Shown: positions 18,863 to 28,075, counted from the stretch's first letter. The stretch is 64,000 bases of DNA from Aphrocallistes beatrix (GCA_963281255.1 OY725497.1:1364001-1428000); one strand, 5' to 3'. The notes: generated from the letters alone by a model not told the origin. Made by a program: numbers and translations.

Positions 18863-19751
18863 ATTAATAATACAAATACAATTCTATAAAGTATTATCGT
18901 AAATGTTAGAATATGAATTAAATTTGTAGTATTTACAATGAAAAGCCTATTAATTCTTGAATAGTATTAAAATCTCAGGCGCATGCGCCTCGTCGGTGAG
19001 GCGCATGCGCCTCGTCGATTTTAATAGCTCAAAAAGTCAGGGTAATTACAATTACCCTGATTGAACCAGGGTAATTACAATTACCCTAAAAAAATCAGGG
19101 TAATTACAATTACCCTGATTTTACAGATACCCTGTAACATATACATACTTCTAAGTTTTTGGTTTTGACACAAGCTCTATAATTCGTGCACAATGTCAAT
19201 ACTCACCTGGCTTAAGAAATCTCAACTTCCGGATGTTTCTATTATGGAGGACGAGAAAACTTCCGGTATAAAATTAAATCAAGAGATTGGTTATCCAATT
19301 TCTCACCAACATCAGGCGGAGGGATTACAAATGTAATTCAAGCCAGGGGAGAACCTAATTTTTTTTGGGAGGGGATAGCCCCACCAATGATGGGTTGTCT
19401 TGAAGAAACCCTAACTGATGGTAAAAAAACTGGGGGGGCTTAAGCCCCCCAAGCCCCCCCTTGTCTACGCCCTGACATTGGCGTAGCTAGGGCCAAGTTA
19501 GTGGTGGGGCACATACCAGAGGAAGTTCCCCCTCACGCGCAAGTTAAACTAAGATCTCATTAAATAGCAGTAGTTTGAATAAGAAGTAGGAATGGAAGGA
19601 GCTCCGCATCCGCATTGGCATACATGGAACTCCGCCTGATTTTCAGCTCCGTCTTCACATCTGGAACCGAGGATGTTGAATATACGTCCCATTCCTAATA
19701 AAAAGTGGTGGGACAGGTGCCCCACCTTGCCCTACTGACGCTACGCCTATG

Positions 19752-20404
19752 GCTGAGAATTCATCCATTTGGTTTTGATTTAATTTCGATCCAGGGCAAA
19801 TCTAATATTGACAATGCATTTATGAATTTTTCAGATATATTTGCGTTTGCAGACAAAGTTTCCATATTCTCAATAAAAATAAATTATATGTATAGCAGGG
19901 TATTATACAGCCTTCCAGAGATACGCTCCTGATCTAAAATTCTAAATTTTCATACGCCTAAATCACTAATTAATAGAATATTGGGTAAATTGGATATTTT
20001 TCTGAATTTTTACGCGCCTAAACACTGCGGCTTAAAATCATACGCCTAAAGGAGCGTCTCGCGCTCCTAGATAATTCCTTGATGTATAGTATGTATAAGA
20101 TTATAATAATACTAGTATTTGCTTTATGTTCATTAATTCAATTTTATTACTGCGTATAAAAGTTACAAATACTAGCAGTGAGAGCAAAAATGTTGAATAT
20201 AATAATCAGAATCAGCATAATTGATTAACTCAGTATAGTCGTTTGTGTAAGTGACATACGGATAGAAATAAATAGAATTTAAACAATATACTAGTTATAA
20301 GAATAAAAATGTCGGTCGACAGACCAATAGTGCAGCTCCAGGAAGTGACTCGAAGGAACATGTAATATAAATATCGGATTACATCGTGAATTACTAATCT
20401 TACG
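19752..20404. other. flank with one MITE, otherwise nothing recognised
   Basis: Apart from the MITE at 19896-20081 there is no recognisable gene. The frame at 19705-19932 crosses two element boundaries and is not real. Confidence 0.4.
19896..20081. mobile_element. hAT MITE M2, 186 bp, TSD ATGTATAG
   Basis: It starts CAGGGTATTATACAGCCTTC and ends in the block GGAGCGTCTCGCGCTCCTAG, which is an internal palindrome, followed by ATAATTCCTTG. ATGTATAG flanks both sides exactly (19888-19895, 20082-20089). A second full copy is at 54809-55000 and a partial one at 45615-45664. Confidence 0.9.
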
Positions 20405-20825
20405 CCATTCTAAGTGTGAAATTTGGAATCTACATATTAAAATACCCTATATTTGCCATTGAGAGCTGGCTTTTAGCTCAAAAAGCAAGCTCTCAATTTT
20501 TTTAAAGGTGTGAAAATATGTATATATGCATATGTTAGAAACTCATAAAATACTTAGATAACCGCTTTCAAAGTGTTAAAATCGGAATCTACACATTAAA
20601 TTATCCCATATTAGCCCTTGAAAACTCGCTTTTAGCTCAAAATAAGTTTTTTTAAAAAAGGTGTAAAATATGTATACATACATTGTTAGAAACTCATAAA
20701 ATATTCATATTATTACTTTCAAAGTGCGAAAATCGGATCCTACGTGGTGAAATACCCTACATTGGTTGTTGAGATCTTACTTATATCTTTAAACAAAGCT
20801 TTGCAGTGGAGGTGTTAAAATATGA
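20405..20825 (+). repeat. tandem repeat, ~2.5 units of ~155-165 bp
   Basis: The units share TTAGAAACTCATAAAATA, CTTTCAAAGTG and TTTTAGCTCAAAA. The first unit contains a hairpin (GAGAGCTGG...CCAGCTCTC-like with AAGCAAGCTCTC). Non-coding. Confidence 0.75.
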
Positions 20826-20827
20826 AT

Positions 20828-21375
20828 ATCCTTACTATTAAAACTCGATTAATGTATATATTTATTTATATATATATATCTCTGTAACGAATTGATTGAA
20901 GAAACTGGCGAGCACAGAAAGCTAATTTTTGGCATGTGGGAGTCTTTTGGCTATGGCTCCAGTAAGTTCTGAGCTCAGACCAAAATGTCTACTCATCATG
21001 GAATTATGACGTCATTGTCACATTTTTAAAAGTTAAGCAACAGAGTTATTCGAGCATAACTCAGCCATTATAGGAAATAGAAGGCTGAAATTTTAATAGA
21101 ATCTGTATACTAACATACCTCACATATGATGTAACTATCATCAAAAAATGATGACTCATCATTTTGTTATGACGTCATCATTACACATCAAAAGTTTTTA
21201 AATTGACAAATTCGGTGATTTTTCGAGTGATATCGATTATAAAGTAGGACAGACATATTTAGAGATGCTATCTCCCTTATAATTAACCAATGTGACCCCA
21301 GGCGACCGAAGGGAGCCTCCGGCGGACACAAAGTGTCCGCCAGCCGCGCAGCGCAAGCAAGCGAAGCGCGCTTGT
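20828..21375 (+). mobile_element. R1 repeat, complete reference copy (~548 bp)
   Basis: The layout is: terminus ATCCTTACTATTAAAACTCG; a (TA)n spacer; GTAACGAATTGATTGAAGAA; TTTTTGGCATGTGGGAGTCT; two TGACGTCAT boxes and several TGATGAGTCATCAT-like motifs; ATTTTTCGAGTGATATCGAT; and a GC-rich 3' end with GGCGGACACAAAGTGTCCGC, a hairpin, then GCGCAGCGCAAGCAAGCGAA and GCGCGCTTGT. The class is unknown. The asymmetric ends, microsatellite spacer and 3' hairpin recall non-autonomous Helitron/Helentron elements, but I see no rolling-circle protein. The frames at 21188-21430 and 21393-21575 are artefacts. Confidence 0.8.
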
Positions 21376-21959
21376 ACTCATAAAAACCGGAAGTGATTAG
21401 ATTTTGCGAAAAAATGTTGACGGGGCACATCTACACTATAAAGAGTTCCTACATGCGAAATTTAGTAAAATTCGGACTGTTAGATTTCGCAATAGCGCGC
21501 GTACGGACATACATACATACATACATACGGACGGACGAGATACTCCGTCCATGCCATAAGGGCATCTCCCTATAGGAGCGGCACTAAAAATTACTTACCT
21601 GGTCCCAAAGGACCTGGGTTTAACTCAATATCACCACTCAAGAGTAGTTTGGTTGAAAATAGAAATATATTTGAAAAGGTGACTGACACAAAATATCCTA
21701 ATTGATTTTCATGGGATGTGTCCTCAGACTGTGATTCAAATAATAAATACTTTCCTATGCCATTTAACAGAATCATGTTACAATAAATAGAAACAAATAA
21801 ACCAGTTCAGAAGAAATGACGTTCATCTGTTTGTTGTTAACATTGATATACAATCCAGGTTTACACATTTTGGTATGAATATGTACAAGTGAAGTGAGGA
21901 TTATTTCGGTAATTAATGGATAATAAAATTATTTCAGATTAATTGTCAAATATTTATTA
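21376..21959. other. intergenic, nothing recognised
   Basis: It includes a short (ACATACAT)n run near 21508-21534. The frame at 21591-21776 has an LLLSGDIELNPGPLGP-like end (minus strand, ~21600-21650); see findings. Confidence 0.4.
21603..21659 (-). other. 2A-like peptide motif (GDIELNPGP)
   Basis: On the minus strand the translated segment LFSTKLLLSGDIELNPGP carries the canonical 2A signature DxExNPGP, preceded by a hydrophobic run with Ser-Gly. 2A peptides make ribosomes skip the Gly-Pro bond, and in invertebrates are known at the start of non-LTR retrotransposon ORFs. Here the frame starts at 21776 and ends soon after the motif at 21591 (GPLGPGK then stop), about 61 codons in all, so the downstream protein is missing. 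The motif is seen in the sequence; the retrotransposon origin is inference. Confidence 0.6.
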
Positions 21960-22440
21960 GCTGTTAAAATATAACAAAACAGAGATTTTCTTATATCTGT
22001 ATTGGTTTCCAAATAATCGCACACAAAAGTGCACACAGAATCGAAAAATCCATAAAATGTTTAAAAGTCATCACAGGATGACCAAGTGTCAGATTTAGTT
22101 GATATTTTAATAAAACAATATACCATAGGTATTCTTTATGTGAAAGGAATTCCTCATATCTCGACTGGTTTCCAAATAATCGCACACAAAAGTGCACACA
22201 GTATCGAAAAAACATAAAATCCATAAAAATGGTTAGAGTTTGCAAAGTCATCACGAGATGACCAAGTGCCAGATTTGGTAAATATTTTTACTGAGTAATA
22301 TACCATAGGTATTCTTAACTTGAGTTAGAGGAATTCCTTATATCAGCCCTGGTTTCCAAATTATCGCATTCTAAAGTGTACACATGGATTTCGCTGCTGT
22401 TTTCGCTGCCAACAAAATTAACGGTTATTTTCTAAGCATA
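21960..22440 (-). repeat. tandem ~165-bp repeat, inverse of 13741-14180
   Basis: About three units carry CTGGTTTCCAAATAATCGCA, AAGTGCACACAG and ATACCATAGGTATTCTT. The last unit ends with ATTTCGCTGCTGTTTTCGCTGCC, matching the unit start at 13744 in inverse. The frame at 21991-22254 is repeat-derived and not a gene. Confidence 0.75.
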
Positions 22441-22480
22441 TCAAGTAAGGATCAAATACAAACATTTCAATTGGGACAAT

Positions 22481-22800
22481 ATTACCTTACATTTAGATGC
22501 AACCGGTTCTGTGGTTTGTAAACTCGATAAAAAACAGAAGACGTTTATTTACTATGCAATCACCATCAAACAGCCAGAGGCTAAAATCAGTCCCATTCCA
22601 CTTGCGGAAATCCTAAGCAGCAACCAATGTAGAGATATCTCATTTCTTGAGCAAGTGGTCATGTGATGCAAATAAAGTACTCAATAAATAATTCAATCCT
22701 ACTCACATAGAAATAGACCTTAGCTGGGCTATGCTACACAGCACATGCCGAGGTTTTAACCAAATACATCTTGGGGAGTACCTTACTAATTGTTGGCAAT
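22481..22800 (+). pseudogene. DDE-transposase-like remnant, part 1
   Basis: The frame from 22481 reads HLDATGSVVCKLDKKQ, YYAITIKQPEAKISPIPLAE and stops at 22664. A second block at 22690-22800 reads FNPTHIEIDLSWAMLHSTCR and LGEYLTNCW. The pattern LDATGS...PLAE, then an aspartate before SWA, resembles a transposon-encoded family (MULE-like/KRBA2-like) seen in many invertebrates, with Asp residues at plausible catalytic positions. Name and class are tentative. Stops and frameshifts show it is dead. Confidence 0.4.
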
Positions 22801-22851
22801 GAATGCAACCAATAAGTTCCCAATGATTTATTCTAGAACAATAATACATTT

Positions 22852-23416
22852 ATGCTCTGCACATATTATAATGAAATACCCAAGGAACCCAAAAAGAGAA
22901 TTCTTTTCGTAATGGCTCGAATTATTGATTGCGAATCATTCGAAGAAATAAATCAAAAGTTTGTCGCCTTAATTATTTCTTGTTCAACTAGGAAAATCTA
23001 TCCAGAGTCGAGGTTTATATCACGAAGCTTCAAAGTATCAGTTGCGAGAAAGAGCAAAAGATCTTGATGTTGATTTTATCGAAGATTTTGACGAGGAACT
23101 CCCCAATCACTTGGGAGACAGTGTTACTTACAAGAATAAGTTTCCCTTTGGAAAACACTTCACCAATTCCTTAAATAGAGGTCAAATTTTTTTTTCTGAA
23201 TTAGAAAATAAATACGCAGATTCAGTTCAATTAGAAGACAACAATTTTTCATCTCAAATGGGCAGAGTTCCTAACAACTCATTATATTTGTTCCTTATGG
23301 ACAGGCAATTTTCTAGCACGATTATTACCATCATGTCAGCGGTAATGATGTTCAAACGCTATAGTGGAAAACTGGATGAGAATCGTGAAAAAAACATATT
23401 AGTAAATGAAGTGTAA
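22852..23416 (+). pseudogene. DDE-transposase-like remnant, part 2
   Basis: The reading runs from IPKEPKKRILFVMARIIDCE through a frameshift near 23000 into YHEASKYQLRERAKDLDVDF and FPFGKHFTNSLNRGQIFF, ending about 23320. It follows part 1 in order and strand and probably belongs to the same protein C-terminus. No domain is recognised with certainty. Confidence 0.35.
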
Positions 23417-23630
23417 TTAGGACCAGCAGACTTCATCAGAAAATTACGTGAAGGGATATGCACTAGACAGAAAGCTTTTGAATTTGCATTTCTGCCGATA
23501 AGTTCAAAGGTTTCTAAGCGGAAAAGTTGTATTCAGAGTAAAGATAGTCTAATGGAGGAAGTGTGGAAAAGACTTCCCTTTGCCATTTATTATCGATTTT
23601 CCCTTTGCCATTTATTATCAACAAGCGCGC
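23417..23630. other. tail of the DDE-like element, then R1
   Basis: The duplicate CCCTTTGCCATTTATTATC at 23576-23594 and 23611-23629 sits immediately before the R1 end. Confidence 0.35.
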
Positions 23631-25330
23631 TTCGCTTGCTTGCGCTGCGCGGCTGGAGGACACTTCGTGTCCGCCGGAGGCTCCCTTCGGTCGCCTGGGG
23701 GTGAAATTGTTAATTATAAGGGAGATTTCATCTCTAAATATGTTCATCTTAGTTTTAAAATCGATATCACTCGAAAAATCACCAAATTTGTCAATTTTTA
23801 AAATTTTGATGCGTAATGATGACGTAATAACAAAGTGATGAGTCATCATTTTTTGATAGTTGCGTCATATGTGAGGTATGTTAGTATACACATTCTATTA
23901 AAATTTCAGCCTTCTATCTCCTATAATGGCTGAGTTATGCCCGAATAACTGTGTTGCTTAACTTTTAAAAATGTGAAATGACGTCATAATTCCATGATGA
24001 GTCGACATTTTGCTCTGAACTCAGAACTTACTGGAGCCATAGCCAAAATACTCCCACATGCCAAAAATCAGCTTTCTGCGCCCGGCAGTTTCTTCAATCA
24101 ATTCGTTACAGATATGGGTCATTCCATGTGAAATCGACCAATTCGACCAACTGTTGCATGTCGAGCATCTCAGAAATTCTTGTAACTTTGCCTGCAAGTT
24201 TTGCATACTAGTGCATGATTATATGTACAATATCAGCTTTCAATACCTTTTGGTTTTATAATTATAGCCATTTCAAAATTTGACGATTTTCATAGTTCGG
24301 GCACTCTTGTCTTAGAGGCCCCTTAATCAAATGTGACATATATCTTTCAATTCTTAACTTAGATGTCCAGTTTTTTTACTGACTGTTAACCATATAGTTA
24401 CCTAATATTCTTAGCTAAATTGGGTATTCTTATTGCCTAGTTTTGATTTAATTATTATCTAAACTTATATTTTCATCAATTTATCAAAAAAATTTCAAAA
24501 TAATAATTCTTCATGTCTCCAATGGTTTAGAATTTGCCCATTTACTTTTTAATTTTGCTCTATATATGTACAATCTTCCTGGTAAATTTCATGGCTTACA
24601 TCAGTTCTTTTACTGTTGAATTCCAACCTATTTTAAATCATTCCAAATTTTAATTGTTATCAAATTTTTCAAATTTTTCTGATGCCTACGAATGAAGAAC
24701 TCTGAAATAATTGATATTTGTTTCTATTTCTTAGTCCTACAGTTATATAGATATACTTTCTCCAGTTGTGCGAATTGTAGTTGAAATGTGTGTGTGTGTG
24801 TGTGTGTTTTTATCACTTGTACTATATATTAGAAGTATTTGTACAAGTACTAATAATCTTCTTTTTTCCTAATATTGTAAAACGATTATCTTCTTAATTT
24901 CTTTAGTTATCAATATGTCTAACTTTCTATTGACAAAATAATTCATATATTGTTCTGTTTATACACATAGCATGACAACGTTTCGTTACCATCCAAAACT
25001 TGTCAAATGTGGTTTCTAATTCGGGATCAAATTTCATCTGCACAACTTTGCATATAATTAAGTATTGTAATAGTAATCCATCTAAGGGTTATTTCGCATA
25101 GCATGGCAAGTTTATGTTGTTATGTAAAACTTGCCAAATACGGTTTCTATTCGGGATCGAATTCCAGCTGTACTACTTTGCAGATAATGAATTAATTTTT
25201 ATAGCAATCCAATTAATTTCATAGCCAAGTGAATTTTTTTAAATTCGCAAAGAAAATTTATCGAACCATTGATTGCACAACCTTTGACCTGGCTTTATAG
25301 TAAACTCATTTGTTGTTGGGATGATATTGT

Positions 25331-26095
25331 TTAGAGCGTCTGCTAATGAATCTTTCAGAATTTTAAGGTGTTTGTTTACTATTTTTTGTTGTGCAACTGC
25401 CATGGGTCACAGCAAGCAAACTGCCAACTGGACTACTTTGAGATATAAACTTGTTCATGATGAAGACAGATTGTATCAATTTCTGGTGTAAAGATGTGAC
25501 CAGCTCTGATCTCCAAAAGATGTATTGCATCATTATCGAAATCAGATATTTTCTTAAGGCCTTGTTTTCTAACATATTTCGTTTTGTGGCAATTTTCGTA
25601 TAAAATTATACCNNNNNNNNNNNNNNNNNNNNNNNNNNNNNNNNNNNNNNNNNNNNNNNNNNNNNNNNNNNNNNNNNNNNNNNNNNNNNNNNNNNNNNNN
25701 NNNNNNNNNNNNNNNNNNNNNNNNNNNNNNNNNNNNNNNNNNNNNNNNNNNNNNNNNNNNNNNNNNNNNNNNNNNNNNNNNNNNNNNNNNNNNNNNNNNN
25801 NNNNNNNNNNNNTTTAGAGCGTCTGCTAATGAATCTTTCAGAATTTTAAGGTGTTTGTTTACTATTTTTTGTTGTGCAACTGCCATGGGTCACAGCAAGC
25901 AAACTGCCAACTGGACTACTTTGAGATATAAACTTGTTCATGATGAAGACAGATTGTATCAATTTCTGGTGTAAAGATGTGACCAGCTCTGATCTCCAAA
26001 AGATGTATTGCATCATTATCGAAATCAGATATTTTCTTAAGGCCTTGTTTTCTAACATATTTCGTTTTGTGGCAATTTTCGTATAAAATTATACC
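25331..26095 (+). other. assembly gap flanked by identical 282-bp copies
   Basis: 25613-25812 is exactly 200 Ns. The 282 bp before it (25331-25612, TTTAGAGCGTCTGC to AAAATTATACC) is repeated after it at 25813-26094. The identical flanks and round gap length point to an unmerged contig overlap rather than a real tandem duplication. The identical frames at 25363-25575 and 25846-26058 follow from it. Confidence 0.85.
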
Positions 26096-26119
26096 ATCAG
26101 AACACCGTGGAATATCCAT
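25850..26119 (-). pseudogene. Cys/His-rich ORF fragment in the palindrome spacer
   Basis: The minus strand reads MDIPRCSDGIILYENCHKTK, HIFTPEIDTICLHHEQVYIS, then after a stop SSWQFACCDPWQLHNKK. The spacing C...C...CxHH...CC suggests a zinc-binding domain. I have seen this general pattern in uncharacterised transposon-linked invertebrate proteins but cannot name it. It is cut by a stop and by the duplicated gap flank. Confidence 0.35.
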
Positions 26120-27370
26120 ATTGCTTTAGACAAGAACGAATCATATAAATCTGATTTATCAATTATTACAGTTTTCGCATAATTATACGACGACACCAAA
26201 GTATTTATGTTATTACAACACTTATGACAATCCATCATTATATACAAAGTAGTACAGCTGGAATTCGATCCCGAAAAAGAAACCGTATTTGGCAAGTTTT
26301 ACATGACAACATAAACTTGCCATGCTATGCGAAATAACCCTTAGATGGATTACTATTACAATACTTAATTATATGCAAAGTTGTGCAGATGAAATTTGAT
26401 CCCGAATTAGAAACCACATTTGACAAGTTTTGGATGGTAACGAAACGTTGTCATGCTATGTGTATAAACAGAACAATATATGAATTATTTTGTCAATAGA
26501 AAGTTAGACATATTGATAACTAAAGAAATTAAGAAGATAATCGTTTTACAATATTAGGAAAAAAGAAGATTATTAGTACTTGTACAAATACTTCTAATAT
26601 ATAGTACAAGTGATAAAAACACACACACACACACACACATTTCAACTACAATTCGCACAACTGGAGAAAGTATATCTATATAACTGTAGGACTAAGAAAT
26701 AGAAACAAATATCAATTATTTCAGAGTTCTTCATTCGTAGGCATCAGAAAAATTTGAAAAATTTGATAACAATTAAAATTTGGAATGATTTAAAATAGGT
26801 TGGAATTCAACAGTAAAAGAACTGATGTAAGCCATGAAATTTACCAGGAAGATTGTACATATATAGAGCAAAATTAAAAAGTAAATGGGCAAATTCTAAA
26901 CCATTGGAGACATGAAGAATTATTATTTTGAAATTTTTTTGATAAATTGATGAAAATATAAGTTTAGATAATAATTAAATCAAAACTAGGCAATAAGAAT
27001 ACCCAATTTAGCTAAGAATATTAGGTAACTATATGGTTAACAATCAGTAAAAAACTGGACATCTAAGTTAAGAATTGAAAGATATATGTCACATTTGATT
27101 AAGGGGCCTCTAAAACAAGAGTGTCCGAACTATGAAAATCGTCAAATTTTGAAATGGCTATAATTATAAAACCAAAAGGTATTGAAAGCTGATATTGTAC
27201 ATATGATCATGCACTAGTATGCTAAACTTGCAGGCAAAATTACAAGAATTTCTGAGATGCTCGACATGGAACAGTTGGTCGAATTGGAATGGAATGACCC
27301 ATATATATATATACACACACACATTAATCGAGTTTTATTAGTAAGGATTAGTGTAAATTTTCTAGTTTAT

Positions 27371-27768
27371 ATCAGGAATTATTTTGAAAATCAATCTGCC
27401 GTTAAGAATACAGACCTTCGCCAACTAGTACTATCAAAAGAAAGAAGAATTTCACCTGACGGAAATTGCCGATTCAATTCATTGATCTGATCACAGGAAC
27501 TGACGGATTCCACAGAAATCAGAGAGTTGCTACTGGAGAATATGAGTGGAGCCTACCGAGAGAAATGTACTAACTACTGTACTTCCCACTATGAATTACT
27601 TCCAGAGCATCGCTGCCTTTCAATAGACGATTATACTATAATTAAGAGTAGAATGGAAAGTATTGGTTCATGGGGAACTGATTTAGAAATTTTCCTCGCA
27701 AATTATGAAACCTGACATTTTCGTTCATACAGATTGTAACCATAGGTGGAACATTCTCAGGGTATGGT
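27371..27768 (+). pseudogene. OTU-type cysteine protease fragment
   Basis: The sequence reads RRISPDGNCRFNSLI, stop, SQELTDSTEIRELLLENMSG, then SIDDYTIIKSRMESIGSWGT and DLEIFLA. DGNCxFxSL is the OTU catalytic motif with the nucleophile Cys, and WGTxxEI is the second conserved block; the catalytic His region is frameshifted or lost after about 27720. OTU proteases remove ubiquitin; in animals some transposons carry them. It starts 20-odd bases beyond an R1 terminus and may continue the element whose DDE-like part is at 22481-23416. Confidence 0.65.
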
Positions 27769-28075
27769 TTTAATAACAAACTTCATGAGTTAAAACATAT
27801 AAAAGGATATATTTTACGTTACGTTGGGATCATTTTCAGCCAGTAATTAAGGTGGATTCAGCATGATTGCAACATCAGGGATAATGCAAAAAGAATAATT
27901 ACAAGTAGAAACAGAAAGAAAAACTGTTTACTAGTTCTCAACAATACTTTTTTCATCATTTATAACTTCCCATTTTATAACTTCAATGTATTACTTTTAT
28001 ATAAATATTAGAAGATATAGGTGATATAAAATAGCGGAAAGCCTCATACTAGATTAATTCTACATGACAATGACC
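27769..28075. other. sequence after the OTU fragment, nothing recognised
   Basis: No motif or copy identified. Confidence 0.35.

Larger units (their letters stand above)
14569..19139. repeat. giant imperfect palindrome
   Basis: The left arm 14569-14607 plus ~15325-16215 is mirrored by ~16765-17341 plus 18715-19139. Shared blocks include CAGGGTATCTGTAAAATCAG, TCAGGGTAATTACAATTACC, the GCGCATGCGC array, a hAT exon remnant, and CGGTATGCCG nearest the centre. The right arm is broken by two hAT-type insertions (17342-18251 and 18279-18714). The left arm is broken at 14608-15320. The centre is a dead mariner. Confidence 0.8.
14362..19474. mobile_element. inner hAT-like element with 5-bp TSD ACATT
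   Basis: The left end is CAGGGCCGTAGACAACTTTT and the right end in inverse is CAGGGCGTAGACAAGGGGGG. Both flanks are ACATT (14357-14361, 19475-19479). A 5-bp duplication is short for hAT. The interior is a large inverted repeat of its own 5' region with a mariner in the middle and further hAT and pogo MITEs in the right arm. Confidence 0.7.
14358..19751. mobile_element. outer hAT MITE, TSD GCTGAGAA, holding a 5-kb insertion
   Basis: The exact octamer GCTGAGAA lies at 14350-14357 and 19752-19759. The element starts CATT, is interrupted after four bases by the inner element, and resumes at 19476 as CATTGGCGTAGCTAGGGCCA. Its right end in inverse is CATAGGCGTAGCGTCAGTAG. Without the insertion it is only about 280 bp and has no coding capacity. 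Confidence 0.8.
24113..27305. repeat. 3.2-kb palindrome with ~1.07-kb near-identical arms
   Basis: The left arm 24113-25180 is mirrored by 26247-27305, from TGGGTCATTCCATGTGAAAT / inverse to GGTTTCTATTCGGGATCGAA / inverse. The arms keep matching microsatellites (GT)n at 24789-24807 and (AC)n at 26621-26639. The spacer contains a Cys/His-rich ORF fragment and the assembly gap. Confidence 0.85.
23631..27348 (-). mobile_element. R1 repeat split by a 3.2-kb palindrome
   Basis: The inverted R1 body runs 23631-24112 (ACAAGCGCGCTTCGCTTGCT to AATCAATTCGTTACAGATAT), and its other terminus (ATTAATCGAGTTTTATTAGT through AAGGAT) is at 27323-27348. Between them, where other copies have only (TA)n, lies the palindrome 24113-27305. 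Frames at 23514-23849, 23563-23838 and 23580-23801 are the GC-rich R1 block read as protein. Confidence 0.75.

Noticed and set aside
20405..22440. Possible CRISPR-like spaced repeats
   Set aside because: Units are long (155-165 bp), AT-rich, without short identical repeats and unique spacers, in a eukaryotic genome.
25363..26058. Two identical 70-codon frames either side of the gap
   Set aside because: The segment is duplicated, probably by assembly, and the frame is antiparallel or offset to the likely Cys/His-rich fragment.
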